DNA of 64,000 nt from Stenotrophomonas maltophilia (GCF_003205835.1 NZ_CP029773.1:2636501-2700500), one strand, 5' to 3'. Numbered from the stretch's first letter, positions 25,616-35,000 are shown. Notes: generated by a model not told the origin, from the sequence alone. Numbers and translations: made by a program.

Positions 25616-27424
25616 TCAGCCCTGGACCGCGGCCGGGCCGCGCCCGTCCTGCTCTTCGGCCAGGCGCGCGGCGAACTCGTCGATGAACACCGCCATATCC
25701 GCGCCGATCGCTTCGGCACGCGCACCCAGGTAGTTGTAGCCGAACAGTGCCGGGATGGCGACGCCGAGGCCGGCAGCGGTACACAGCAGCGCCGCGGCCA
25801 TGCCGGGCGCCACCGAGTTGATGTCCACCGCGCCGGCCATCGCCGCCACCACGAACACCAGCATGATGCCGATCACGGTGCCGAACAGGCCCACGTAGGG
25901 CGCACCTTCGATGGTGGTCGACAGCCAGTTCATGCGCCGCGCCATCGCCTCCTGCTCGCGCACCATCACCGCATCCATCGAGGCACGGATCGCGGCGATG
26001 GTGGCGCCACTCAGGTAGCCACTGTTGCCGTCGCGCTGGTGGCGCTGCTGCATTTCATCGATGGCCACCTGGTAGATGCGCCACAACGAGCCATCGTGCA
26101 TCGCAGTCGGCGCCTTGCCCTGGCGATCCATGTCCGACAGGGTGCGCAGCGGCACGCCGGACAGCTTGCCGAAACTCTCGGTGAACACCGCATTGGCCTT
26201 GCTGGTACGGCCGAAGTGGCGGCTCTTGGCGATCATGATCGCCCACGACAGCAGCATCATCAGGCCAAGGATGGCGACCACCACCCAGGCATCGAACGGC
26301 ATCGCCTTGAGGATGAAGGCGAAGTGGCTCTGGCCGGCCGACTGCTCGTCGGCACCGTAGCTGATCAGGCGTGAATCGGCGCCCTGCGCGGTGGCGTCGG
26401 CCAGCAGCAGCGCCGCCGGGCGTGCCACCCGCGAGACGCGCAGCTCATCCAGCGCTCCTTCGAAGTTGGCCAGCGGCTGTGCCGCACCCGGGGCATCGGC
26501 GCCGACCACCGGCGCGGTGCCCAGCGCCGGCAGCTCGCCGCTCAGCTGGGCCACCACACGGCCGTTGAGGTACAGCTGCAACGCGCCCTTCTCCGCCGTC
26601 AGCGCCACGTGCGCCCACTGCCCTTCCGGAATCGGCTGTGCAGGCGTGCTGCGCTGGCCGTTGAGCTGCACGAACGGCACCCGGTTCTCGATACCCAGCA
26701 CCAGCTCGGACGCGCCATCACGACGGGCGTAGATCGCCTGCGCGGCATTGTTGCTGCCCGGCTTGATCCAGGCCGAGACGGTCAGCGGCGCACCCGCTTC
26801 CTGGGCCAGCGACGCGCTGGCGGGCAGTGGCAGCGGGCCCGCACCCAGCTGCACGCCACGACCGATCACCGCGCCCTCGGACGGCGGCACGACGGCGCCG
26901 GCGTTGTTGCCGTAAGCGGTGGTGTCGCGCGCCGGCGCATTGGCCTCGGCAAAGTGGTAGACCAGCGTGTAGTCCGGGTCGAACACCTGCTGGCCGTTGG
27001 CGCTGGCCGGTGCCTTCTCATTGCCGTAGTACATCCAGATCGTCTGCGGCGCGGCGGCGCTGACTGCCGGCACGTCCACCCAGACCAGGGCCAGGCCCAG
27101 CTTGGGATCGAACTGTTCGATCTGATGGGCGAGCACGGTGCGGCCATCGCCCGACACGAAGCGCAGGTCGTTGCCCGCGTCCTGGGTACCGTCGAAACCG
27201 AAGTTGCCGGTATGCAGGCGCAGCAGCAGCGGCGTGCGGCCCGGGTCACCGGCCAGGCCCGCGCCCTGCGGACCGGCGTCGACGGTGATCGGCTTGCGGT
27301 ACTTCCATTCGGCCTGCCACCAATTGGCATCGGCCGCAGCAGCAGGCAGCGCAACCAGCGCGGCCAGCAGCAACAACACTCGGGAAAGCAAACGGTCCAT
27401 GCGAGGGGTCTCCGGAGAACGCAT
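25616..27424 (-). CDS. ExbB/TolQ proton channel fused to periplasmic DUF2341 and LamG domains
   Basis: 602 residues (an ATG at 27400 is an alternative start). After a signal peptide (LLLLAALVALPAAAADA), residues ~35-140 are DUF2341 (WKYRKPITVD to QTIWMYYGNEKAP). Residues ~145-340 are a LamG/concanavalin-like jelly roll (LTVSAWIKPGSNNAAQAIY, HVALTAEKGALQLYLNGRVV, LDELRVSRVARP). A linker leads to the ExbB part: TM1 AWVVVAILGLMMLLSWAIMI near 380, then TM2 and TM3 GAPYVGLFGTVIGIMLVFVV and MAAALLCTAAGLGVAIPALF. Normal ExbB is ~240 residues without an exported domain. The added lectin-like modules face the periplasm and could bind glycan or the exoprotein. The gene starts 14 bases after the tpsB stop. 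Confidence 0.88.
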   Translation of the reverse strand: MRSPETPRMDRLLSRVLLLLAALVALPAAAADANWWQAEWKYRKPITVDAGPQGAGLAGDPGRTPLLLRLHTGNFGFDGTQDAGNDLRFVSGDGRTVLAHQIEQFDPKLGLALVWVDVPAVSAAAPQTIWMYYGNEKAPASANGQQVFDPDYTLVYHFAEANAPARDTTAYGNNAGAVVPPSEGAVIGRGVQLGAGPLPLPASASLAQEAGAPLTVSAWIKPGSNNAAQAIYARRDGASELVLGIENRVPFVQLNGQRSTPAQPIPEGQWAHVALTAEKGALQLYLNGRVVAQLSGELPALGTAPVVGADAPGAAQPLANFEGALDELRVSRVARPAALLLADATAQGADSRLISYGADEQSAGQSHFAFILKAMPFDAWVVVAILGLMMLLSWAIMIAKSRHFGRTSKANAVFTESFGKLSGVPLRTLSDMDRQGKAPTAMHDGSLWRIYQVAIDEMQQRHQRDGNSGYLSGATIAAIRASMDAVMVREQEAMARRMNWLSTTIEGAPYVGLFGTVIGIMLVFVVAAMAGAVDINSVAPGMAAALLCTAAGLGVAIPALFGYNYLGARAEAIGADMAVFIDEFAARLAEEQDGRGPAAVQG

Positions 27425-27438
27425 GTTCAGGGGATGGG

Positions 27439-29064
27439 TCAGTAACTGGTGCTGATGTTGAAATGCAGGCGCGGGTCGTCCTTGCGCGTGACCGGGCCAT
27501 CGGCATAGGGCCAGGCGTAGTCCAGGCGCAGCTGCAGGTGCTCACCCAGGCGCAGCTGCGCGCCCAGGCCGACCGAGGCCAGGTTGTACTTGTCACGCTG
27601 TTCGGGCAGCGGCTGGCGCAGGCGCAGGTAGGCGGCGTCGGCAAAGCTGTAGACGCGCAGATCCGTGCCGCTCCACAGCGACCACGCCGGGGTACGCCAT
27701 TCCAGGCTGGCCAGGCCGCCGTAGTCGCCGATCGCCTCGGCCGACAGATAGCCGCGCACGGTGTACATGCCACCGGCGGCGAACTGCTCGGCCGACACCA
27801 GCGGTGCGTCGGTCACCTGCAGCGAGCCGCGCGCGTACCACTGCCAGTCGTTGCCGAAGGTGTGGGTGTTGGCCACATCGGCCTTGAACGCGATGAAACT
27901 GGGGTCCGCCCAGTAGCGCTTCTGCCCGAATCCGATGGCATCGCTGCCATAGCCGAACAGGCGGCGGGTGCCGGCCACCAGCTGGGTGTTGATGCTCAAC
28001 TGATCCTGCTCGCCCTGGCGCACACCGACAAACGCCAGGGTGATCGGCGCGTACTTCAGCGGCGTCTTCAGGCTCTCCTTGCCCATCTGCGTGTCTTCCT
28101 CGGTGTCCTTGAAGTCCACACCGAGGCTGAGCTGGCGCCACCACTGGCTGCTGCCGGCCAGTCGATAGTTGAGCTTGAGGCCGATCGAATGGCCGTTGCC
28201 GATCACATTGGTTCCGGTGCCGGTACCGACCTGTCCGCCCGCGTTCAGCACGCGGCTGTCGGACTTGTAGCCGGACGCTTCCAGGCTCCACGGCGTGCCC
28301 TCGAACGGCATCATGTACGAGGCCGAGAAGACCTTGGCCTGCTTGGTATCTTCCGGCGCCAGGTACACGCCGATGTTGGCGCTATGGCCGCGCTTCCACA
28401 GGTTGTCGTAGGCCAGCGATGCACTCAGGCGCAGCTTCTCGGTATCGGCGCTGTGGTCGTTGTTGAGCGCCGCGCTGGCACGCCACGGCGACTTCTCCTC
28501 GACCTGCAGGTCCACATCCATCGTGCCCGGCACCTGGCCCTCTCGCACCAGCGGCATCACCTGGCGACGTCCGCCTTCATTCAGCGCGGTCAGTTCCTTC
28601 TGCGCCTGGTCGAAGTCCGGCACCTTGCCCTCGGCAAGTGCCGGCACGCGTTCGCGGATGCGTTCGGGCGATTCGTGCTTCGTGCCTACGACCCGCAGCT
28701 GCCCGATCGGCGTCTGCTGCACCTTCAGCAGCACCACGCCACCACTGACCTGCTGCTCGGGCAGCTCGACGTAGACCGACTGGTAGCCTGCCTGCTGGTA
28801 CAGCGCATTGACGGCATCGCGCGCCTTCTCGACATCGGCCAGGGTCTTGCCCGGGCCGAGGAACGGCTCCACCGCACGTTCGATCTGGCGCGGATCGAGC
28901 ACGGTGTTGCCGCGCACGATGTATTCATTGATGTTCACGCTGGGCGCAGGCGCCGCGTCCTGCGCGAACAATGGCAGCGGCATCGCGGCCAGAGCCAGCA
29001 CCAGCGGATGCAGGCGCAGCGGAAGGCGGACGGCTCGGCACGGAACAGGAGTCATCGAAGGCAT
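27439..29064 (-). CDS. TpsB/ShlB-family outer-membrane transporter (two-partner secretion)
   Basis: 541 residues. The signal peptide (LVLALAAMPLPLFAQ) is followed by two POTRA domains: NINEYIVRGNTVLDPRQIERAVEPFLG with AGYQSVYVELPEQQVSGGVVLLKV, and IGQLRVVGTKHESPERIRERVP. A 16-strand barrel follows (SYMMPFEGTPWSLEASGYKS). The hallmark L6 lid motif is GGMYTVRGYLSAEAIGDYG, and the chain ends FNISTSY. Such proteins export one large TpsA partner. The only TpsA in the window is the giant gene at 32-44 kb, on the same strand but upstream and separated by T2SS genes. It heads the ExbB-ExbD-TonB-porin run, an unusual association that suggests energised secretion or display. Confidence 0.92.
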   Translation of the reverse strand: MPSMTPVPCRAVRLPLRLHPLVLALAAMPLPLFAQDAAPAPSVNINEYIVRGNTVLDPRQIERAVEPFLGPGKTLADVEKARDAVNALYQQAGYQSVYVELPEQQVSGGVVLLKVQQTPIGQLRVVGTKHESPERIRERVPALAEGKVPDFDQAQKELTALNEGGRRQVMPLVREGQVPGTMDVDLQVEEKSPWRASAALNNDHSADTEKLRLSASLAYDNLWKRGHSANIGVYLAPEDTKQAKVFSASYMMPFEGTPWSLEASGYKSDSRVLNAGGQVGTGTGTNVIGNGHSIGLKLNYRLAGSSQWWRQLSLGVDFKDTEEDTQMGKESLKTPLKYAPITLAFVGVRQGEQDQLSINTQLVAGTRRLFGYGSDAIGFGQKRYWADPSFIAFKADVANTHTFGNDWQWYARGSLQVTDAPLVSAEQFAAGGMYTVRGYLSAEAIGDYGGLASLEWRTPAWSLWSGTDLRVYSFADAAYLRLRQPLPEQRDKYNLASVGLGAQLRLGEHLQLRLDYAWPYADGPVTRKDDPRLHFNISTSY

Positions 29065-29152
29065 CGCGTCGTATCGAAGGGAGTGGCCAGGGAGCGGCGC
29101 GTGGGTCTATCAACAGGACGTGTACGTCGCGTCAAAACCGCCAATAGTTTTG

Positions 29153-29178
29153 TGACAGTGCTGTCATCTTTTGACAGC
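29153..29178. promoter_or_regulatory. Interlocking TGACAG/CTGTCA palindromes in a divergent promoter
   Basis: TGACAG (29153), CTGTCA (29161) and TGACAG (29171) form two overlapping perfect inverted repeats, TGACAG-TG-CTGTCA and GCTGTCA-TCTTT-TGACAGC. They lie between tpsB (leftward) and a small secreted-protein gene (rightward). CTGTCAT is the core half of a PHO box, and TTGTGAC-AGTG-CTGTCAT at 29150-29167 has the 7-4-7 spacing, so PhoB binding is one reading; a sigma or repressor site is another. Confidence 0.5.
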
Positions 29179-29256
29179 GCCGGAACAGTTGCAGGCGGAC
29201 ACTGTCTTCGCCATACGTCTTCATTGCTGAGCGTCGGTTTTCGCAGGAGATTCAAG

Positions 29257-29592
29257 ATGAGTGAGTCGTTGAAGGCGGGCCTTCGCCCTGCCCTCGCCCT
29301 TGCCTTGTTGCTGGCGTTGCCATCGGCCTGGGCCGGAGAGGCGAAGAAGCAGGACGATGCCGCACCCTGCATCGAAGTACAGGTCAACGGCGAGCGCATC
29401 CCCGCCTGGGAGTGCCTGCAACGCAAACTGGCCCCGGCGCCGAAATCGGCGAAGTCACCGGCGCTGCCTGAAGCCGAACGCCTGATGCGGCAGCCGGGCA
29501 ACCAGCTGATGCAGTACAACCTGGAAGGCACACGACAGCGCATGGGCGATGCCTTTGGTCGTTCGGTGGAACCGCAGCGTCCGGCGCGTTGA
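29257..29592 (+). CDS. Small secreted protein of unknown function, divergent from tpsB
   Basis: 111 residues, ATG at 29257 with AGGAGA six bases upstream. The signal peptide (RPALALALLLALPSAWA) is cleaved before GEAKKQ. The mature ~83 residues contain two cysteines 16 residues apart (APCIEVQV and WECLQRK), which may form a disulphide, and a basic, Pro-rich remainder. No family recognised. Its position, facing away from tpsB across the palindromic regulator site and just left of gspC, suggests that it is coregulated with the secretion island as a periplasmic accessory or a substrate. Confidence 0.65.
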   Translation: MSESLKAGLRPALALALLLALPSAWAGEAKKQDDAAPCIEVQVNGERIPAWECLQRKLAPAPKSAKSPALPEAERLMRQPGNQLMQYNLEGTRQRMGDAFGRSVEPQRPAR

Positions 29593-29605
29593 GCCTGCGC
29601 AGCTG

Positions 29606-29692
29606 TAGAGCCGGGCCCGCGCTCGGCAGGATTTTGTAGAGTCGAGCCATGCTCGACTGTTCTTCCAGACGCAGCCGAGCGTGCGCTCGGCT
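29606..29692. repeat. Cluster of SMAG-type repeats
   Basis: Three imperfect units (GTAGAGCCGGGCCCG..., GTAGAGTCGAGCCATGCTCGAC and GCCGAGCGTGCGCTCGGC plus CTAC) lie in succession between the small secreted-protein gene and gspC, which converge here; the last unit runs into the gspC stop region. Confidence 0.6.
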
Positions 29693-30163
29693 CTACAGGG
29701 AGCCGGCGGGCACGATGCCATCGCTTGGCACCGCTGGCAGCGCGGGCACCGGCAGGCTGCGCGATTGCCCGGCCTGGTTCAGTTCCACAGCGCTGGCGCT
29801 GATGCTGGCCAGTACCGTGCAGGGTCCGAGTCGTTGGCCGGGCGCATACGCTTCCGCTGGGCGTCCATCTACCGAGAGCAGGGCCAATGGCGCATGGTCA
29901 CCCGCCATCACGCCCAGCACGACCACCTCGGTCTGCACCGCACCGGGAGACAGCAACCGCACCAGTGGCAGGCTGGCCACTGCATCGAACATCGGCCGTG
30001 CCGGCGCCTCGGCATGCGCTTCGCTCGCGGCCGCCGCTGGCGCCACCGCAGACAGGGTGACGCTCCAATAGGCCACCACGGCCAGCAGCAGCGTCGCCGC
30101 CAGCAGGGTCAACATCCGATTCCGATCCCAGCGCCTGCCGTCCATGTTCCACATCATCGCCAC
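29693..30163 (-). CDS. gspC: T2SS inner-membrane protein GspC, short form without PDZ
   Basis: 156 residues (GTG start at 30163, or ATG two codons later). A short cytoplasmic stretch and one membrane helix (MLTLLAATLLLAVVAYWSVTL) are followed by an HR domain: LVRLLSPGAVQTEVVVLGVMAG, APLALLSVDGRPAEAYAPGQRLGPCTVLASISASAVELNQ. This matches GspC, which links the inner-membrane platform to the GspD secretin. The usual C-terminal PDZ or coiled coil is missing; the chain ends soon after HR, as in some Hxc/Xcp-type variants. It is divergent from gspH-I-J across a 98-base gap. Confidence 0.75.
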   Translation of the reverse strand: MAMMWNMDGRRWDRNRMLTLLAATLLLAVVAYWSVTLSAVAPAAAASEAHAEAPARPMFDAVASLPLVRLLSPGAVQTEVVVLGVMAGDHAPLALLSVDGRPAEAYAPGQRLGPCTVLASISASAVELNQAGQSRSLPVPALPAVPSDGIVPAGSL

Positions 30164-30174
30164 GTTCGTGTCCG

Positions 30175-30232
30175 CCTACGCTAGCAGGTGCGGCTGACGC
30201 TTTTGTTTCATCATGCGGGCCTACGCTGGCAC
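30175..30232. promoter_or_regulatory. Direct repeat in the gspC/gspH divergent gap
   Basis: GCCTACGCTAGCA (30175-30187) recurs as GCCTACGCTGGCA (30220-30232), 45 bases apart, one mismatch in 13. They flank the presumed divergent promoters of gspC and gspHIJ. The role is unknown; a shared activator or sigma site is plausible. Confidence 0.35.
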
Positions 30233-30261
30233 GCATCGGCAAGGGACAGGAGGCAATGTCG

Positions 30262-30708
30262 ATGCGACGCATCCCGCGTGGCTTCACCCTGCTGGAACTT
30301 ATGGTGGTGCTGGTGATCATCGGCATCTGCACGGCAGGCATCGGCCTGGGCCTGGGCAGTCTGCTCGACCCCGCGCGCCAGCTGCGGCAGGAAGGCGAAC
30401 GACTGGCGCAGCGCCTGCAGGTGGCGCGCGACGAGGCCCGCATCGATGGCCGCCCCCTGCGCTGGCAGGCCGACGCCGCCGGCTATCGTTTCAGCCGCCT
30501 CGAAGGCAGCCGCTGGGTCACCGTTGAACGCGATGATCTGCTGCGTCCACAGAAGTGGCAGGCTGCAGGCATCGCGGTGCAGCCCACCAACGCCATCGAG
30601 CTGAGCCCGGAGTGGATCGGTACCGCCTGGGAGCTTGGACTGTCGCTGGACGGCCGCGCACTGCGTCTTCGTGATGATGGCAGCGGACAATTGCAGGTCG
30701 TGCAGTGA
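30262..30708 (+). CDS. gspH: T2SS minor pseudopilin GspH
   Basis: 148 residues. I choose the ATG at 30262 because AGGAGG ends eight bases upstream; the ATG at 30256 is only two bases from it. The type IV prepilin leader is short and basic (MRRIPRG), cut before FTLLELMVVLVIIGICTAGIG with Glu at +5. The C-terminal globular part has the GspH pattern (LAQRLQVARDEARIDGRPLRWQ, GYRFSRLEGSRW). It needs a prepilin peptidase encoded elsewhere. First of an H-I-J unit whose stops and starts overlap. Confidence 0.88.
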   Translation: MRRIPRGFTLLELMVVLVIIGICTAGIGLGLGSLLDPARQLRQEGERLAQRLQVARDEARIDGRPLRWQADAAGYRFSRLEGSRWVTVERDDLLRPQKWQAAGIAVQPTNAIELSPEWIGTAWELGLSLDGRALRLRDDGSGQLQVVQ

Positions 30709-31067
30709 AGCAGATGGCGCGCGGATTCACCCTGATCGAGGTGTTGATCGCGCTGGCGATCGTATCGATTGCGCTGGCTGCGGTGATGCGCTCGGTGGCA
30801 GTGGCGACCGACGATCAGTCACGGCTGCGCGACCGTCGCCTGGCGCTGTTGTGCGCGCAGGACCGCTGGCAGGAGCTGCGCCTCGCCCGGCAGCTGCCGC
30901 AGGATGCGCGGCAGCGCTGTGTGCAGGGACGCGGCAGCTTCCTGGTCCTGCAGCATCTGGGCACTGGCAGCGACGGGCAGCCGCAACTGGAATTGACCGT
31001 GGTGTCCGAAGATGCACCGCGACAGTCGCTGGCCCGGATGCAGCTGCCGTGGACTGCGGCGCAATGA
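30705..31067 (+). CDS. gspI: T2SS minor pseudopilin GspI
   Basis: 120 residues. The GTG at 30705 overlaps the gspH stop (GTGA); an ATG at 30714 is an alternative. The leader MKQMARG is followed by FTLIEVLIALAIVSIALAAVM with Glu at +5. The short globular domain LALLCAQDRWQELRLARQLPQ and the C-terminal strands match GspI, the initiator of the pseudopilus tip complex with J and K. Confidence 0.88.
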   Translation: MKQMARGFTLIEVLIALAIVSIALAAVMRSVAVATDDQSRLRDRRLALLCAQDRWQELRLARQLPQDARQRCVQGRGSFLVLQHLGTGSDGQPQLELTVVSEDAPRQSLARMQLPWTAAQ

Positions 31068-31678
31068 GCCGCGCCGTGCGTGGCTTCACCCTGATCGAGG
31101 TGATGATCGCGATCACCATCATGGGCGTGCTGGCGCTGATCTGCTGGCGTGCGCTGGACAGCGTGGCCAACAGCGACCAGCGCCTGCGCCAGGCCGATGC
31201 CGAGACCACGACGGCGCTGCGCGTGCTGCAGCAGTTCCAGCGCGATATTGAAATGCGTGCCGACGATGCGCTGATGAATGGCGCGGTGCGCCCGGCAGAT
31301 CGTCCGCAGCGATTGCTGCCCCCGTCGCTGGTGAGCGAGCGGCACCCGGATGGCAGCTTCGCGCTGGAGATCACCCGCAGTGTCGGCAGTGATGGGCGGC
31401 ACTGGCAGCGGGTGCGCTGGTGGCGGCAGGGCAGCACGCTGTGGCGGGCCAGTGGTGCGGCTACGGACCGGTATCCCCTGCCCGCACCGGATCCGTCGAA
31501 GGGCCTTGCGGTGGCGCGCGATGTGCAGCGGTTCGAGGTGCGGGCGTGGCAGCCTGGAACGGGATGGGCCGTGTTGCCGAGCGAGGGCGAGGTATTGCCG
31601 GCCACCGGACTTGAACTGCGGTTGGGCCTGCGCGATGGGCGTGGGCCGTTGAGTTACCGGCGGGTGCTGGAGCTTTAG
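31064..31678 (+). CDS. gspJ: T2SS minor pseudopilin GspJ
   Basis: 204 residues from the ATG at 31064, overlapping the gspI stop (ATGA). The leader is MSRAVRG, then FTLIEVMIAITIMGVLALICWRAL. The globular domain includes LRVLQQFQRDIEMRADDAL, typical of GspJ, and closes with GLELRLGLRDGRGPLSYRRVLEL. It ends just before a field of SMAG repeats. The H-I-J trio is separated from the other core genes by the giant tpsA gene and stands on the opposite strand, so the T2SS operon has been rearranged. Confidence 0.9.
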   Translation: MSRAVRGFTLIEVMIAITIMGVLALICWRALDSVANSDQRLRQADAETTTALRVLQQFQRDIEMRADDALMNGAVRPADRPQRLLPPSLVSERHPDGSFALEITRSVGSDGRHWQRVRWWRQGSTLWRASGAATDRYPLPAPDPSKGLAVARDVQRFEVRAWQPGTGWAVLPSEGEVLPATGLELRLGLRDGRGPLSYRRVLEL

Positions 31679-31688
31679 GATTGGTTCG

Positions 31689-32043
31689 TGGCGCCGCATC
31701 CACGCATGGCGTGGATCTACTGCCGAGCCTGTTCCTGCTGCGCGGCCTGCTCTGGTGGGTGCCGACCTTGGTCGGCACTGAAGCTGGCCAAGCCATCCAC
31801 GCATGGCGTGGATCTACTGCCGACCAAGGTCGGCATCTACCGTGACACATGCGCGCGTCCCTCCTGCCGCCGGGTGCTCTCCTGCACCCGGCGGCGCTGT
31901 GTCGGTGGTCCTCACCGCTGATGGCCTCTCCCTGCCCTCCGTGCCGTCCTGGCTGGGGCCGCCACCGCTCCCTGGCGGCTGGCCCGATGCTGCAGCCCGA
32001 TGCGCTGCATCGGGCAATGCGTGCCGACCAAGGTCGGCACCTA
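31689..32043. repeat. Field of SMAG-like repeats with two tip types
   Basis: Between gspJ and the convergent giant gene lie at least five palindromes: ATCCACGCATGGCGTGGAT plus CTAC (31698, 31797) and units built on TGCCGAC(C)/(G)GTCGGCA (about 31764, 31820 and 32025, the last followed by CTACC). No gene is evident in this gap of 381 bases. Frames crossing it encode only translated repeats. Confidence 0.7.
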
Positions 32044-32059
32044 CCGGGGCGTGCTATGC

Positions 32060-35000
32060 CTACCGGCGCTGCGTGCCCTCGTCGCGGCTTGCCTGCGGGA
32101 ACTGGAACGCGCTGTTGGCGTCGTAGCCGCTGTTGGCAGTAGTGCCGCGTGCCGGCGGCGCAATGCTGCTGGTGCCACTGCCGAAACCGAGGATCTGCAC
32201 ACTGATCACCGAGGGCTGGTTGCGCCGCGCGTCGTCCTGGCTCTTGCGCATCACGTCCTGTGCCGCCTGGCTGGCGCTGTTCGCTGCCGCACTGGCCGAA
32301 GCCAGCGCATTGACGTTCACCGTGGCCAGCACCGGCAGGCCCTTGCTCTCACCCTGCACCTGGATGTTGGCCGCGTTGAGCACCTGCAGTGCGGCGAGGT
32401 TGATGTTGCCCGAGACACGGATGCCCGCTTCGCCCGCATCGATGGTGCCCAGCGGCGCGATCAGGTCGACGTCGCCCGGCGGCACTTCGGGAATCGGGTC
32501 CAGCGTAGCGAAGCCGGCACCGCTGACCGGTGCGAGCGGTGACAGACTGACGTTGCCCCAACGGTCGTACAGGCGGCGTGGCGGGGTATACACCAGCGTG
32601 GTGCGCGAGCCACGGCCCGCATTGATGTCGCCCTGTTCGGACCAGGCCAGGATGTCACCGCCAAAGGTGGTCATCACCCGCGACAGGCCCAACAGCACGC
32701 TGTCCTGGCTGAACAGCCGGATGTCGCCCTGCCCCTGGGTCACCAGGCCCGCGCTTGCCGGCGGCGCCTCGCCAACCACGCCCACCACGATCTGCCCGCC
32801 CGGCGCCATCAGCTCGATGTTGCCACCGGCCTCGGTGCGTACGCCGGCGCCGCCATACATCACGATATCGCCGGTGCGCTGGATCGTCTTGCCCGCTGCA
32901 TCCTTGTCCGGCATCAAGGTGGCGATGGCCTCGCGGCCGCGCAGGTAGGAGCCTACGCGCGGGCCATCCGCATCGGTGTACTCGCGGCCGCCCTCGCGCA
33001 GTTCGGCGTAGTAGACCTGGCGCAGGAAGATGCGCTGCTGCTCCTGTGGCAGTGTGTCGAACAGGGCCAGTGCCTGCGCGCCGTCAGCGCTGATGTTGAA
33101 ACGCTCCAGCAGCCACTGCTTCAGTTCCTTGTCATAGACCTTGACCACCTTGCCCGGCTGCGACGCCAGTGTCTGCGCAGGATCGGCCAGCCGGGTCGCA
33201 TCCAGGTAGCGTGCACGCACGGCGCCAAAGTCGACCTGCTGGTTGCCGGCGGTCATCGCGATGCTGGCACCCGGGCGCGTGTCGCCCTGCACCAGGCCGC
33301 CGCGGCTGACGATGCTGCCGCGGTCTTCCTGGCGCAGCTGACGGCCGGCGCTGACATCGACATTGCCGCTGCCGTATACGGTGACGTTGGCATGCACGAT
33401 GTCCCGCCCGGCCTGCAGCACCGTGACATCGCTGGCACTGTTGTTCAACGCAAGGACGGTGCTGGACAGGATGTCCTGGCCTGCACGCAGCTGCACCGGC
33501 GCAGCCACATCAATCCACTCGCGAACGGTGCGGCGGCTGCCACCGGCGGCGTTCAGCATCCATTGTTCGCCCGTGCGCAGACCGATGATGTCGCCCGAGC
33601 CTGCGTAGAAGCGGTTCGGCGTGCCCCCGGCGGTGCGTGCCACCGCCGCCATGGGACGGTTCGGCCCAAAGGCGAACAGCGGTATGGCATCGCCCCATGT
33701 GGGTACCCGAGCATTGATGCCATCGGGCGAAATGTTGCCGAGCAATTCAGTGCCCTTCGCGTCCCGTGCGGTGAACACCGGATCGAACGGGGATGGCAGG
33801 CGCGTGTCCGCACCGGAGCTGCTGATGTACGGTGACCGATCGCCGGCGATGATCGAATTGCCAGCCAGCAACTGCATGCTGCCCGTAGGGGAAGGAGCGG
33901 TAAGCAGTATGTTGTTCTCACCGCCTTCGCCCAACTTGATGTCGCCGCTGGTGGCCTGCACCTGCAGCCTGGAGGGATAGATCCAGTAGGCGAAATTGTC
34001 GCCGGTGGATTCCGATCGCAGATTCTGCCCCGGGGTGCTGGCATGCGCTGTCAGCGGGGTGGCGTCGCCGCCGAACGAAACCAGATTTACTGCCGTGGCC
34101 GCGGTCCACAGCGAGAAGCCGGTAGTACCCGCCGCAAGACCGCCTCCCGCCAGCGCCACCTGCGGCGCATTGAATTGCACCACACGGCCGGCATCGGCGA
34201 CGCCGCCCAGGATGACGTCGCCCCGGGCGTGCAGGTTTGCCACGGCGTCGCCCAGCACCAGCACCGGACCACCCATCGCCTTGCCACCGAAAGCGCGGAA
34301 CGGATCGCTGGGGCGCAGGCCACTGCTGGGATCAGTGTACTGGGAGATGCCGACGGCACTGCCGCCAATGCGGGAGGCCTCAAGACTCAGGCTGCCGCGC
34401 AGGTTCGTGAATGTGCCATTGAGTTCCAGGTCCTGCTCGTTGCTGACGTGATTGATCGTAGTGGCCATCAGGTTCGGGTTGAGTGCACCGCTGGCGCGCA
34501 GGCTCAGATCGCCACCACCTGTCAGAACCAGCCGCCCATCATCAACACGTCCGGTCGAGCCCACGGCTGCGTTGATCGCGGTGGAGAAACGGGTGCTGCT
34601 TGTGTTCTTCAGCGCGTCACCCTTGGCATCGGTCACACCGGCATGCCTGCCCGCATCAATCTCCAGATTGCCGCCACCCAACGTACCAAAGCCGGTGAAG
34701 CCGACCATGCGTGGACTGGGGTTGGAGAACGTGGACACATTGGCGTAAGTGCCGAAGTTGATCCACCAGGCGACAGGCTGCTGCTCGACGCCCGCAACCG
34801 CACCTGTGCCCTGGCGCCACAGCCAGTTGGCAACCGCGCCGCTGGCGTGGTTGGCCAGGTCACCCGCCGCCGAGCCGGACGACGACAGCGCACCCCATGT
34901 TGCCCCGGTCACGTCGCGGCCGGCCGCGATGCTCAGGTTGCCGCCGTGATCCGGATACCACGCGCGATAGGCGGCAAGTGCCGCGTCATAGTCACCGCTG

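Noticed and set aside
31461-31850. Frames running through the SMAG field after gspJ
   Set aside because: Their translations contain repeated VDPRHAWM/STPCVD blocks, which are only the SMAG sequence in translation.
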